From assembly GCA_030430565.1 (NCBI GenBank), contig JAUIKS010000014.1:186001-250000 (forward strand): a stretch of 64,000 nt of DNA. Direction: 5' to 3'. Position 1 is the first letter of the stretch. Each line of letters starts with the position of its first letter. This DNA comes from Polyangia bacterium. GTDB taxonomy: Bacteria; Myxococcota_A; Polyangia; Nannocystales; Nannocystaceae. The notes under the pieces were generated by a model. That model searched no databases. It saw nothing but the letters and a program-made list of their open reading frames with translations, and was not told the DNA's origin. The position numbers and the translations under genes are program-made. Shown piece by piece: positions 1 through 10,441 of the stretch.

Positions 1-804
1 ATAGAGGCTGTGCATCTGCGCTCCGGTCAGGTCGATCGTCGCGCCGTTGAACCACGCGCCGGCGTCGCCGGCGAGCACCGAGACGAAGCGCGCCACCTCG
101 TCGAGCGTCCCCATTCGCCCGGCGGCGAACATCCTGTCGTGGATTGGCTTCACGCGCTCCCACATCGGCGGGGGAAAGATGTGCGTGAGCGCGGCCGTCT
201 CGACGGTGCCGTACTTGAGCGCGTTCACGCGGTGACCGAGCGGGCCCAGCTCGCGCGCCATGTACCGCACGTACATCTCGAGCGCGGCCTTCGACGCCGC
301 GATCGCGGACAGGTTGGAGAGCGTCGACTCCGTCACCGCGTTCGTGAGCGCGAGCAGCCGCGAGCCTCGCGTGAGCGCTCGGCGCGAGACGAGCTCGCGG
401 ACCCAGTACACGAACGAGTGCGCCATACTGTCGAACGTCTTAAGAAACTGCTTTGGGTGCAGCAGCGGCTCACCGGCGACGAGGTGACCGATCGACGCGT
501 TCGCGATCGAGTGGACGAAGATCTTCACCCGCTCGCGGCCAGCGGCTTCGAGCAGCTCGGAGACGCCCGCTCCGGGGCTCTCGGCCTTCCCAGCCTCCGC
601 CACCCGGAAGTGCGCGATCCGGCCGGCCTCCTCGACGCTGGCCTTCACGCGCGCGGCCTCCTCCGGGTGGTTCCCGCGGTGGATCCCGAAGATGTTCAGC
701 CCGGGGTCACGCGCGAGCGCCGTCGCGATCGCGGCCCCCGAGCCCGACGACACGCCGAGTATGAGCGCCCACTCTTCACGTTCACTCTCTTTGTCTACCA
801 TCAT
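1..804 (-). CDS. SDR oxidoreductase, FabL/FabI-like, catalytic Tyr missing (3' end cut by window)
   Basis: Translated from the reverse strand. The start is ATG at 804, with a second in-frame ATG at 801, 28 nt after the acyltransferase stop. Early residues carry a nucleotide-binding stretch (LGVSSGSGAAIATAL, about 17-30). The C-terminal part (VNALKYGTVETAAL, then FNGATIDLTG) follows the plan of the FabL/FabI enoyl-ACP reductases of the short-chain dehydrogenase family. Lys172 of the active-site helix is present (AASKAAL). The Tyr expected seven residues earlier in FabI/FabL is Leu165, and the Tyr expected four residues earlier in classical SDRs is Ile168. No Tyr lies in that stretch. It is the third gene of a minus-strand unit with KAS III and an acyltransferase, so a lipid or acyl-chain role is likely, but ordinary reductase chemistry is doubtful. 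The gene runs off the left edge near its natural end. Confidence 0.85.
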   Translation of the reverse strand, partial: MMVDKESEREEWALILGVSSGSGAAIATALARDPGLNIFGIHRGNHPEEAARVKASVEEAGRIAHFRVAEAGKAESPGAGVSELLEAAGRERVKIFVHSIANASIGHLVAGEPLLHPKQFLKTFDSMAHSFVYWVRELVSRRALTRGSRLLALTNAVTESTLSNLSAIAASKAALEMYVRYMARELGPLGHRVNALKYGTVETAALTHIFPPPMWERVKPIHDRMFAAGRMGTLDEVARFVSVLAGDAGAWFNGATIDLTGAQMHSLY

Positions 805-832
805 ATCTACAGCTCTGACTCAAAGGACACAA

Positions 833-1570
833 TCAACGCATCGCGCGGGCGTGATCCAGGAGCCGCTGGACGACCTGCTGGATATAGAGGCTCTGCTCGA
901 TCGTCGCGTCTCGGTCTGAAGGATCGATCGAGGGGTCGAGCGTAATCGGCGGGCCGATCAATTGAATTATCTTGGCCGGGAAGGGCGGCGAGAACGGGCA
1001 GATGCCCAGCGGCCCGACTCCGACCCAGAGCGGCTTGTTGTATGGGAGCCCGAGCTGCTTGCCGAGGCGATAGCCGTCGTTGACCCCGATATACGTGTCG
1101 TCGGTGCCTGCGGCGGCCACGGGGACGATCGGCAGCTTGAGCTTGAGCGCGAGCCGGATGAAGCCAGCGCGCCGACCCCAGTCGACGCGGTAGCGAACGC
1201 GCCAGGAGCGGTTGGCTTCCCGCGCGCCGCCCGGCGCGACGATGATGTGCTCGCCGCGCTGGACCGCGCGCTCCAGCTCGGGTGAGTCGCCGTAGAGCGC
1301 CCCGAGCCCGTCGAAGAACCACCGAAGTCGACCGTGTTGAAACGCCGCATGAACGACGCTGCGCGGGATCTTCCCGCGGCGTCGGTAGAGCACCTCATTA
1401 AGCGCGATCAGGTCGTGCGCGAAGCCGCGGCCGTGGTAGCCGACGATCAGCTTGGGAGCGGGGCCTTCGAGGTGCTCAAGCCCGTGGACCTCGTATCGGT
1501 GATAGCGTTGAATCAGCCGCCCCCACGCGAGCCACAGCCGGAGCGCGAGCTCTGGACTCGTTCGCGTCAT
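833..1570 (-). CDS. lysophospholipid/diacylglycerol acyltransferase-like protein
   Basis: A 245-residue protein of the LPLAT/DAGAT-like membrane acyltransferase superfamily. The catalytic-type box is YHGRGFAHD (His46, Asp53), with spacing longer than the usual H-x4-D. The second conserved block is PGGAREA at 113-119, typical of the MGAT/DGAT/TMEM68-like branch. The N-terminus is amphipathic, and no classical signal peptide is seen. Its ATG overlaps the stop of the upstream KAS III gene in an ATGA arrangement, so the two are probably translationally coupled. The neighbours suggest that it transfers an acyl chain made or extended by the KAS III enzyme to an alcohol or lysolipid acceptor. The substrate cannot be told from sequence. 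Confidence 0.82.
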   Translation of the reverse strand: MTRTSPELALRLWLAWGRLIQRYHRYEVHGLEHLEGPAPKLIVGYHGRGFAHDLIALNEVLYRRRGKIPRSVVHAAFQHGRLRWFFDGLGALYGDSPELERAVQRGEHIIVAPGGAREANRSWRVRYRVDWGRRAGFIRLALKLKLPIVPVAAAGTDDTYIGVNDGYRLGKQLGLPYNKPLWVGVGPLGICPFSPPFPAKIIQLIGPPITLDPSIDPSDRDATIEQSLYIQQVVQRLLDHARAMR

Positions 1571-2571
1571 CTCTCAACCCGGTAGATGAGGGCTCCGTAG
1601 GCCATCCCGCTGCCGACGCCCGCGAGCAGCACGTGGTCGCCCGCGCGCGCGCGTCCCGGCCGCAGTACACGGTGAAGCCCGACCGCGGTCGACGCCGCGC
1701 CGACGCTGCCGAGCTCCTCTACGAGCGGCGTCGTCTTCTCCGGCGGGATCTTCACCGCGCGTAGGACCTTGCGAAACATCGAGCCGTTCGGCTGGTGAAT
1801 CACGTACCAGGCGATCTCGTCGCGGGTGAGCCCCGCGCGTCGCAGCACCTCCTCAACGCTCGTCGAGATGGCGCCCAAGGCCTCCTCCGTGATCGCGCGG
1901 TTTGAGTGGGCGAATTGAATCGTCTCTCGCGCTTCGCCCGCCTTGGTGTGCGCGAGCGTGACGCTCGTTCGATAGCTGCCCCGATTCCCGAACCACGAGC
2001 TGACGATGCCCGCGTCGCCGCGCGCGGGTCCAACGATCGCGGCGGCGGCCGCGTCGCCCAGCACCGCGAACGAGCGGCGGTTCGTCTCGTCGATGTGGCG
2101 CGAGAGGAGCTCAACCGCGACGACGGCGACGGGGCGGGAGCCGGTCGCTACGCATCGGCTCGCGACGTCGAGCCCCGATAAAAACCCCATGCACGCGTTG
2201 TTGAGGTCAAACCCGTCACAGACGCCATCCAGCCCCAGACCCTCGATTACACAATTGACAGTCGCTGGCACGAGCGCGTCGCCACCGGTCGAGTTCACGA
2301 AGATTATTCGACCGATCGCGGTCAGCGGAATCTCGGCGTCCCGCGCGGCAGCGCGCAGCGCGTCGCGGGCGAACGCGGCGTGATCCGCGTCTTGATCGGC
2401 CCACCGCCGCGTTCTGATCCCGGTCCGGGAGAATAGATCGTCTACGGCGCGGTCTTGAAACGCGCGTGTCTTGATCGCGGCGGTCGTGACGATATTGCTC
2501 GGAAGCGCGATTCCGGTGCCGAGTATTTTAACAGGGAGCAAGGAAAGAGCTCGCATATTTAAATTGTTCAC
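1567..2571 (-). CDS. beta-ketoacyl-ACP synthase III family protein (FabH-like), variant triad
   Basis: A 334-residue thiolase-fold condensing enzyme of the KAS III family. The nucleophile is Cys127 (NNACMGFLSG) and the catalytic His is His259 (VIHQPNGSM). The block that normally reads GNTSAAS reads GSVGAAS, so the triad Asn is Ser289. This places it away from housekeeping FabH and nearer to the FabH-like acyltransferases or condensing enzymes of secondary lipid or polyketide pathways (inference). The start is GTG at 2571, with an alternative ATG at 2556; neither has a clear ribosome binding site. It is the first gene of the minus-strand KAS III-acyltransferase-SDR unit, and its promoter region is shared with the divergent alcohol dehydrogenase. 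Confidence 0.87.
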   Translation of the reverse strand: MNNLNMRALSLLPVKILGTGIALPSNIVTTAAIKTRAFQDRAVDDLFSRTGIRTRRWADQDADHAAFARDALRAAARDAEIPLTAIGRIIFVNSTGGDALVPATVNCVIEGLGLDGVCDGFDLNNACMGFLSGLDVASRCVATGSRPVAVVAVELLSRHIDETNRRSFAVLGDAAAAAIVGPARGDAGIVSSWFGNRGSYRTSVTLAHTKAGEARETIQFAHSNRAITEEALGAISTSVEEVLRRAGLTRDEIAWYVIHQPNGSMFRKVLRAVKIPPEKTTPLVEELGSVGAASTAVGLHRVLRPGRARAGDHVLLAGVGSGMAYGALIYRVER

Positions 2572-2798
2572 ATCTGCGCGGGCGCACGCGAAGTGCCATG
2601 ATTCGCAATAACGTTAATCGCGGCGGGCACCCGCGCAAGCGATATTTTTATGTTTTTCTGTTCATCCGGAGTATGTAAGTGGCGTGATTCGATGCCGACC
2701 GGCCGGACCGCGGGTCGTGCGATCGGCTGGCGGGCTAGTCCGCGTCGAGCCGCGCGACGCTCTCGACATCGCTTTTTATTGTTAATAGTTTACGGAGG
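2572..2798. promoter_or_regulatory. divergent promoter region with two AT-rich blocks and a 13-bp direct repeat
   Basis: This gap of about 227 bp separates the divergent KAS III and alcohol dehydrogenase genes and is locally AT-rich, unlike the surrounding DNA (runs near 2640-2660 and 2770-2792). The motif GTGCCATGATTCG at 2593-2605 recurs as GTGGCGTGATTCG at 2679-2691 (11 of 13 identical), a possible regulator site. No unambiguous -35/-10 pair was identified. Confidence 0.4.
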
Positions 2799-3833
2799 AT
2801 GTTCGTAGAGAATACTGATATGGAAATCGAGGCGTGGTCCTCGCTCTCGCGCGAGTCGCCGCTCGAGCGCGTGAAGATCCCGGCGTCCGCGCCGCGTGGA
2901 CATGAGGTCGAGATCACGGTGACGCACTGCGGCCTATGCCAAAGCGATCTCAGCCTGCTCGATCGAGCGTGGGGAGACGACGGCGGCCCGGTCACCCCCG
3001 GTCACGAGATCGTCGGCGTCGTGCGACGCTGTGGCGCCGACGTCGAGCGCGTCCGAGCAGGGCAGCGCGTCGGCGTCGGTTGGCAGTCCGGGGCGTGTCT
3101 ACGCTGCGCGCTGTGCCTGCGGGGAGACGATAACCTCTGCCGTCAGCGCACGCGCACGTGCGTCGGTCGCCCCGGGGGCTTCGCCAGCCGCGTGACCGTC
3201 GACGCGCGCTTCGTGTTCGCGCTCCCCGACGCGATGCCCTCGTACGTCGCGGCGCCGCTCATGTGCGCGGGCGCGACCGTGTACGCGCCCCTCGCTCGAC
3301 TCGCGCGAGCGGGGGCGACGCGCGTCGGGATCATCGGGCTCGGCGGACTCGGTCATCTCGCGGTTCAGTTCGCGCGCGCGCTCGGCTGCGAGGTGTCCGT
3401 GCTCTCGAGCACGCCCGGGAAGGCGGGAGACGCCGCCGCGCTCGGAGCCCATCACTTCATCAATTCGACGTCGCGGGAGCAGCTCAAGCGCGAGCGCGGT
3501 CGATACGATCTGCTCCTCTCGACCGTCGCGGCCACGCTGCCTTGGAGCGCGTTGCTTCGCGCGGTTCGCCCGGGCGGCGAGTTCTGCTTCGTCGGTGTTC
3601 CGGCGGAGCGAGTGTCGCTGCCGATCGGGCTGCTCGTCGATGGCCAGCGTCGCGTGTCGGGCAGCCTGATCGCGAGCCGCGCTGTGCTCCGAGAGATGTT
3701 GGAGGTCTCGAGCCGCCACGGGATCGCGCCGAGGGTTGAGCGAGTCCCCATGTCGTCCGCGAACGAGGCGGTCGCGCGGGTCCGCAGAAACCTCCAGCGG
3801 TACCGAGTCGTCCTCGAGCGACCGGCGTCGTGA
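2799..3833 (+). CDS. zinc-dependent alcohol dehydrogenase (CAD/AdhC-like MDR family)
   Basis: A 344-residue medium-chain dehydrogenase/reductase that oxidises alcohols or reduces aldehydes with NAD(P)H. Catalytic zinc ligands are Cys44 (HCGLCQSD), His69 and Glu70 (PGHE). The structural zinc site is Cys100, Cys103, Cys106 and Cys114. The Rossmann motif is GLGGLGHLAVQFA near 180. The layout resembles cinnamyl-alcohol/YahK-type dehydrogenases. A GGAGG sequence abuts the ATG at 2799, so ATG 2820 is an alternative start, though it is then far from that GGAGG. The gene diverges from the KAS III unit and may act on the same pathway's fatty aldehyde or alcohol (inference). Confidence 0.9.
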   Translation: MFVENTDMEIEAWSSLSRESPLERVKIPASAPRGHEVEITVTHCGLCQSDLSLLDRAWGDDGGPVTPGHEIVGVVRRCGADVERVRAGQRVGVGWQSGACLRCALCLRGDDNLCRQRTRTCVGRPGGFASRVTVDARFVFALPDAMPSYVAAPLMCAGATVYAPLARLARAGATRVGIIGLGGLGHLAVQFARALGCEVSVLSSTPGKAGDAAALGAHHFINSTSREQLKRERGRYDLLLSTVAATLPWSALLRAVRPGGEFCFVGVPAERVSLPIGLLVDGQRRVSGSLIASRAVLREMLEVSSRHGIAPRVERVPMSSANEAVARVRRNLQRYRVVLERPAS

Positions 3834-3882
3834 ACACGAATTCCTTGAGCGAGCGCTCGCCGGCGCGCACGCTGATCGCGGG

Positions 3883-4512
3883 TCAGCGACCCTCGATCTC
3901 GTACCGAATCAGCAGCTTTCTCGGGACGTCCGCGAGCGGCGTCCCGATTGGGTTTCGAAGCCGGCAGCGCTCCGCGAGTCGCTCCCGATTGCGGTCGGGC
4001 TGGTAGAGCTGAGTCTCGAGCGGGCGGAGTTCCTCGTCATCGGAGAACAGTTCGCGTCTGGGCCAGTAGTCCACGCGTCGGGCGTTCCACGGCTCGATCA
4101 GGATGAGGATCGCCTCGCCCGCGCGCTTCTCGAGATCGATGTGGCCGCCGATATCGTCGTACGCTACGGAGAGACGCCCTGGCCTCGGAGCGAGGCGAGC
4201 GCCGCGCGTTTCGGGAGAGAAATAAGCGCTGCGGCCTTCGTCGCCGATGATGACCCAGGTCGGCTCCCAACTCAGGTCGCAGGTTGGGTGACGCTGGTAG
4301 ACGTACAGGAGGTCCTCGCCCGGCGGGGCGGGCCAGCGCCACGCGTTGATCGAGCCGCGGCGCTCGTTTCGGACAAACCACTCGGCGTCCCCGCCCATCG
4401 CCTCGGACCGGATCCTCGGCTCGTACTCCACGCGCCAGCGGTCGCGCTCCTCCTGGGTAAACGCGCAGGCGCTGCAGACCAGCAGCAGCCCGACGAGGAC
4501 TCGACTTCCCAC
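3883..4512 (-). CDS. putative lipoprotein of unknown function
   Basis: A 209-residue protein starting at GTG 4512, with AAGGA seven nt upstream. The N-terminus is a short lipoprotein signal (MGSRVLVGLLLVCSACAF) with a probable lipidated Cys16. The mature part is rich in Trp, Arg and Glu and has no family that I recognise. It converges on the alcohol dehydrogenase and is divergent from the methyltransferase at 4587. The anchor prediction is fairly safe, but no function is assigned. Confidence 0.7.
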   Translation of the reverse strand: MGSRVLVGLLLVCSACAFTQEERDRWRVEYEPRIRSEAMGGDAEWFVRNERRGSINAWRWPAPPGEDLLYVYQRHPTCDLSWEPTWVIIGDEGRSAYFSPETRGARLAPRPGRLSVAYDDIGGHIDLEKRAGEAILILIEPWNARRVDYWPRRELFSDDEELRPLETQLYQPDRNRERLAERCRLRNPIGTPLADVPRKLLIRYEIEGR

Positions 4513-4586
4513 GCGATCGTCCTTGCTCGCGAATCCGCCGGATCTTGCGCGGCGCGGCCGCGCGCGCCCGTGCTACGTAGCCTCTT

Positions 4587-5660
4587 GTGCACGCGCTCCT
4601 GTCCCTCGTCGATCGCGGCCTCATCCCCGACTCGCTGATCCGCGCCGGGATCCGGCGCATCCTCGTGGACGTGCTCGAGGAGCAGCGCGCCCGCTTCGGG
4701 CCCGAGGGCGCGCCCAGCTTCGAGCGCGAGATGGCGCGCTGGCTCGCGGACATGCGCCGCGGGCCCGTGGCGATTCAGCCCGCGACTTCGAACGAGCAGC
4801 ACTACGAGCTCCCGCCCGCGTTCTTTCGGGAGGTGCTCGGCCCCCAGCTCAAGTACTCCAGCGCCTACTACCCGGAGGGCGTCGAGACCCTGGAGGAGGC
4901 GGAGCTGGCGATGCTCGAGCTGACCTGCGCGCGCGCGGGCGTCGAGGACGGTCACGAGGTGCTCGAGCTCGGCTGCGGCTGGGGCTCGCTCTCGATGTAC
5001 ATGGCCGAGCAGCACCCGGGCGCGCGCGTGCTCGCGGTCTCCAACTCGCGGGCCCAGCGGCGGTTCATCGAGGAGCACGCGGGCGCGCGCGGGATCGAGA
5101 ACCTCACGGTCATCACCCGCGACATGAACGACTTCGACGTGTCTCGAGAGACCGACTCGCGCCTCGCGGCCCGGCGCTTCGATCGCGTGGTCTCGGTCGA
5201 GATGTTCGAGCACATGCGCAACTGGGAGGCGCTGCTCGCCCGCGTCGCGCGCTGGCTCGCGCCCGGCGGGCGGCTGTTCACGCACGTGTTCGCGCACCGC
5301 CGCTACGCCTACCCCTACGAGGACCGTGACGCCTCGGACTGGATGGCGCGCCACTTCTTCACCGGCGGGATGATGCCCTCGCGTGACCTCATGGCGCGCG
5401 TGCCCTCGCCGCTCGTGACGGTGGAGGAGTGGCGCGTCAGCGGCGGCCACTACGCGCGCACGCTCGAGGCGTGGCTGCGCAACCTCGACGACCGCGCGCG
5501 CGCGCCGGCGATCGAGGAGGCGCTGCGCGCGGCCTACGGCGATGACTGGCGGCGCTGGCGACGGCGCTGGCGCGTCTTCATGATGGCCTGCGCCGAGCTG
5601 TTCAACCACGAGGGCGGGCGCGAGTGGTTCGTCTCGCACCGGCTGATGCGCGCGCGCTGA
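4587..5660 (+). CDS. SAM-dependent methyltransferase, cyclopropane-fatty-acid-synthase family
   Basis: A 357-residue class I methyltransferase of the CFA synthase/coclaurine N-methyltransferase type. It has the substrate-side block HYELPPAFF...YSSAYYP near 73-95, SAM motif I VLELGCGWGSLSMYMA near 128-143, and the family motif SVEMFEHMRNWE near 207-218. It probably methylates or cyclopropanates an acyl chain or small amine using S-adenosylmethionine. Enzymes of this N-methyltransferase-like branch often lack the CFAS C-terminal extension, which fits the length here. The start is GTG at 4587, seven nt after TACGTA, so the transcript may be nearly leaderless. Confidence 0.85.
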   Translation: MHALLSLVDRGLIPDSLIRAGIRRILVDVLEEQRARFGPEGAPSFEREMARWLADMRRGPVAIQPATSNEQHYELPPAFFREVLGPQLKYSSAYYPEGVETLEEAELAMLELTCARAGVEDGHEVLELGCGWGSLSMYMAEQHPGARVLAVSNSRAQRRFIEEHAGARGIENLTVITRDMNDFDVSRETDSRLAARRFDRVVSVEMFEHMRNWEALLARVARWLAPGGRLFTHVFAHRRYAYPYEDRDASDWMARHFFTGGMMPSRDLMARVPSPLVTVEEWRVSGGHYARTLEAWLRNLDDRARAPAIEEALRAAYGDDWRRWRRRWRVFMMACAELFNHEGGREWFVSHRLMRAR

Positions 5661-5679
5661 CCTGGCCGAAGAGCCCTAC

Positions 5680-5711
5680 AAAAACCGACCGCCCGGCCGC
5701 GGGGCGGTCGG
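5680..5711 (-). terminator. rho-independent terminator of the Gly-Asp lipoprotein gene
   Basis: A 10-bp perfect stem (CCGACCGCCC/GGGCGGTCGG) with a 7-nt loop. Read on the minus strand it is followed by five T. It lies 40 bp beyond the stop at 5752, so it serves that gene. On the plus strand it has no T run. Confidence 0.8.
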
Positions 5712-5751
5712 GCGGTCTCGTCGTGCGACCCCGCGGGGACGCGGGTCGCGG

Positions 5752-7221
<1,470 letters not shown>

Positions 7222-7478
7222 TGGTTTTAAAAACCCCCTTGGAGGTTCCGAGGATAGGCGCCGCGGCCCGGTGGAACAATCAATTTGCCGGGCCGAGACC
7301 GTGCGTAGACGAGGCCGTTGTCGGCGATGCGCAACGACGTTTATCGGACGCTTGAGCGGTGCACGTTTGGAGAGTGTGACAGCGGTGTCATAGCGCTCCC
7401 AAAATGAACGCGCGCCGAGGTGGCGCGCGTGAGTTGTCCCAAGTCGAGGGAGGCCGCGAAAAAATCGTCGACCGGCGA

Positions 7479-8795
7479 TCAGTTTGCGCAGCGCTCGAGC
7501 ACAGCCCCCGCCCCGAGCCCTCCGGCGGCGCAGATTCCCAGCAGCGCCCGCTGCTTGCCGGAGCGGTGCAGCTCGTTGGCGACGGTCGTGACCATGCGAG
7601 CGCCGGTCGCCCCGAAGGGGTGACCGAGCGCGACGGAGCCGCCGTGCAGGTTGAGCTTGTCGGGGTCGACATCCCCGACGGCTTTGTCGCGACCGAGGCG
7701 CGCGCGCGCGAAGGCGTCGCTGCCGAGCATCTTGAGGACGCTGAGCACCTGGGCGGCGAAGGCCTCGTGCATGTCGATGACGTCGATGTCGCCGAGCGAC
7801 AGGCCGGCGCGGTCAAGCGCCTTGGGCATGGCGAGCGCGGGGCCCATCAACAGCTGATCGGCAGGGTCGACGCCGACGTAGGACCAGCTCTTGAGGTACG
7901 CGAGACCGGTGTAGCCGAGCGCCTTGGCCTTCTCCTCGCTCATCAGCAGCACGGCGGCGGCGCCGTCGGTCAGCGCGCTGGAGTTGCCCGCGGTTAAGGT
8001 GCCGTTCTTCGCGAACACGGGGCGCAGCTTGCCGAGCGCCTCGACGCTGGTGTCGGCGCGCACGATGGTGTCGCCGTGGACCCACTTGCCCTTGGGCGTC
8101 TGCACGGCCGCGATCTCGTCGCTGAAGCGACCCGAGGCGATCGCGGCGGCGGCTCGGTGGTGCGAGCGCGCGGCGAACTCGTCCTGCGCGGCGCGGGAGA
8201 TGCCGTTGCGGGTCGCCATCTCCTCGGCTGCCTCGCCCATGACCTGCCCGGTGGTGCGCTCGGCGATCTTGGGCATCTTCGGGAGGATCTCGCTGATCGG
8301 CACGAGCTGGGCGAGGACGCCGAGCATGTCGGCGGGCGTGGCCTTGCCGAAGGCGAGCGGCGCCATGGCGTGCACGACCTTCTGCGGCAGCTTGATCTCG
8401 GCGTTGCTGGTCGAGTCAGAGCCGCCCGCGATCACCACGTCGGCGTCGCCGCGCTCGATCGCCGCGGCCGCGCAGGTGACGGCCTGGAGACCCGTGGCGC
8501 AGGCGCGCGTGACCGTGAAGCCCTCGACCGAGGCCGGGAGCCGCAGGTCGAGCGCGATCTCGCGGGCGACGTTGGGCGCGAGCCCGGGCAGGATGACGCC
8601 GCCCCAGACGATGCTGTCGAGCTCGCGCCGCGGCAGCTCGGTCTGCTTGAGCAGCGCGCCGACGGCCGCGTCGCCCAGCGCGATGGTGTCCATCTTCAGG
8701 AACTCTTTGAAGGCCTTGACGAACGGGGTCCGGACGCCGCTGACGATGACGGCGCGCCGGCCGGGGCGGGTGGAGGGCTGCTGATTCGTGCTCAT
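7479..8795 (-). CDS. fadI: acetyl-CoA C-acyltransferase (thiolase, FadI/FadA2-like)
   Basis: A 438-residue thiolase that cleaves 3-ketoacyl-CoA with CoA, or condenses acetyl-CoA. The nucleophile is Cys99 (ACATGLQAV), with His392 in ALGHPFGATGARM and Cys422 in GICAAGGLGAG, so the active site is complete. It is the last gene of the five-gene fatty-acid operon, 61 bp after the FabG4-like gene. The start is ATG 8795 with GGAG eight nt upstream. In M. tuberculosis the equivalent fadA2 lies beside fabG4, htdX and fadE5, the same set found here. The direction, breakdown or elongation, cannot be decided from sequence. Confidence 0.93.
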   Translation of the reverse strand: MSTNQQPSTRPGRRAVIVSGVRTPFVKAFKEFLKMDTIALGDAAVGALLKQTELPRRELDSIVWGGVILPGLAPNVAREIALDLRLPASVEGFTVTRACATGLQAVTCAAAAIERGDADVVIAGGSDSTSNAEIKLPQKVVHAMAPLAFGKATPADMLGVLAQLVPISEILPKMPKIAERTTGQVMGEAAEEMATRNGISRAAQDEFAARSHHRAAAAIASGRFSDEIAAVQTPKGKWVHGDTIVRADTSVEALGKLRPVFAKNGTLTAGNSSALTDGAAAVLLMSEEKAKALGYTGLAYLKSWSYVGVDPADQLLMGPALAMPKALDRAGLSLGDIDVIDMHEAFAAQVLSVLKMLGSDAFARARLGRDKAVGDVDPDKLNLHGGSVALGHPFGATGARMVTTVANELHRSGKQRALLGICAAGGLGAGAVLERCAN

Positions 8796-8856
8796 GGTCT
8801 GTGCTCCGCTCAGGTCGGGAGTTGTTAAACCTGCTTGATAGTTCAGGTCGTTTGAT

Positions 8857-10392
8857 TCAGGCGCCGATCAGCGCGCCGCCGCACACGCGGATGATGTTGC
8901 CGGTGAGGCCCTGGGCCTGCGGGGTCGAGAGGAAGGTCAGGACGTCGCCGATGTCGCGCGGCAGCCCGCCCTGGCCGAGCGCGCTGAGGCGGCGCCCGGC
9001 CTCGCGGATCATCACCGGGATCGCGGCCGTCAGGCGCGTCTCGATGAAGCCCGGCGCGACCGCGTTGACGGTGACGCCCCGGCCCTCGAGCTGCTCGGCG
9101 AGGTTGTGGACGAGCCCGATGATGCCCGCTTTGGAGGCCGCGTAGTTGGTCTGGCCCATGTTGCCGGCGATGCCGGCGACCGACGACAGGCAGATGACGC
9201 GGCCGCCGTCGCGCAGGAGCTCCCCCTCGATCAGGATCCGCGTGATGCGGGCGACCGCGCTGAGGTTGATGTCGATCGTCTGCTCCCACTTGTCGGCGGA
9301 CATGCGCGCGAGCGTCTTGTCGCGGGTGACGCCGGCGTTGTGGATCACGATGTCGACGCCGCCGTGCTCCTGGTTGAGCTGACGCGCGATCGCGGCGGGC
9401 GAGTCGGGGTCGCTGACGTCAGCGAGCAGCACCGAGCCGCCGATCTCGCGGGCGACGCGGCTGACCAGGCCGTCGTCCTGCGGGCGGTCGAGGCAGACCA
9501 CGTGCGCGCCCTCGTCGGCGAGCAGCTTGGCGGTCGCGGCCCCGATCCCGCGGGCGGCGCCCGTCAAGAGCACGACCTTGCCCTCGAGCGAGCGGACCCA
9601 CGGGGGCGCGTCCGCGTCGCCGCTTCCTCCCGCGCTCGCGTCGGCGATCACGGCCGCGCGGGCGGTGATGTGGAGCGGCTGCCCCGTGAGGAAGGCCGCG
9701 CGGACGCTGAGCGCGAAGCGGAGCACGCCGGCGACGCGCGCCTCGGCGCCCTCGTCGACGTACAGCAGCTGCGCGGTCGAGCCGTGCTTGCCGATCTCCT
9801 TGGCGACGCTGCGCACGAAGCCCTCGAGGCCCGCGCGCGCGGCCGCGGCCTCGGGGGTCTGGGCGGCCTGCGGCGGGCGGCCGAGGACGACGACGCGACC
9901 GCAGCGCGTGACCCTGCGGATGATCGGGTGGAAGAACTCGTAGAGCGCGCGCAGCCCGTCGGGGGTGCTGATCCCGGTGGCGTCGAACACGAGCGCGTGC
10001 GGCTTGGGCCCGCGGTCTCGGGCCTTACCCTTGCCGCCGCCCTTCCCCTTGGGCGCGTGCTCGCTGCTGGTGTCGACCTCCAGCGAGCTTAGGTCGAGGT
10101 GCGCGGCCGGGCGCCCGTAGGCCTCACCGGTCTCGGCGAAGGCCGCGAGGAGCTCCCGGTCGCCGACGACGATCGGGTTGGCGCCGGCGGTCGTCAGGGT
10201 CGTCGCGATGATCGGCATGAGCGCTCCGCCAGCGCTCGCGCCGACGATCACGTCGCGATCCTGGAGCGGTCGCGCGGCCCAGGGACCCCGGGCGCGCTTG
10301 AGCTGCTGCGGCATCGGCAGCGGGAGGCCCAGGCTCTTGATGACCTTGCGGGCGGTCGGGTTCTTACCCAGATCAAGCAGGAAGTCGTTCAT
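8857..10392 (-). CDS. fabG4: high-molecular-weight 3-oxoacyl-ACP/CoA reductase (FabG4-like)
   Basis: A 511-residue protein built like mycobacterial FabG4 (HMwFabG). The N-terminal part of about 270 residues is a degenerate flavodoxin/Rossmann-like domain, including GLVFDATG-like and EGFVRSVAKE stretches. The C-terminal 240 residues are an active SDR domain with GAARGIGAATAKLL, NNAG-equivalent HNAGVTRDK, and the Ser-Tyr-Lys set in SSVAGIAGNMGQTNYAASK. It ends in VCGGALIGA, very close to the FabG4 terminus. It reduces 3-oxoacyl chains with NAD(P)H. ATG 10392 is chosen because the residues upstream of it are low-complexity and off-family. It sits between the MaoC and thiolase genes. Confidence 0.92.
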   Translation of the reverse strand: MNDFLLDLGKNPTARKVIKSLGLPLPMPQQLKRARGPWAARPLQDRDVIVGASAGGALMPIIATTLTTAGANPIVVGDRELLAAFAETGEAYGRPAAHLDLSSLEVDTSSEHAPKGKGGGKGKARDRGPKPHALVFDATGISTPDGLRALYEFFHPIIRRVTRCGRVVVLGRPPQAAQTPEAAAARAGLEGFVRSVAKEIGKHGSTAQLLYVDEGAEARVAGVLRFALSVRAAFLTGQPLHITARAAVIADASAGGSGDADAPPWVRSLEGKVVLLTGAARGIGAATAKLLADEGAHVVCLDRPQDDGLVSRVAREIGGSVLLADVSDPDSPAAIARQLNQEHGGVDIVIHNAGVTRDKTLARMSADKWEQTIDINLSAVARITRILIEGELLRDGGRVICLSSVAGIAGNMGQTNYAASKAGIIGLVHNLAEQLEGRGVTVNAVAPGFIETRLTAAIPVMIREAGRRLSALGQGGLPRDIGDVLTFLSTPQAQGLTGNIIRVCGGALIGA

Positions 10393-10441
10393 AGTGTCTC
10401 GAGGGTCAGGTGGTGTGGATGGGCGGCGCGGAGGAGGGCTC

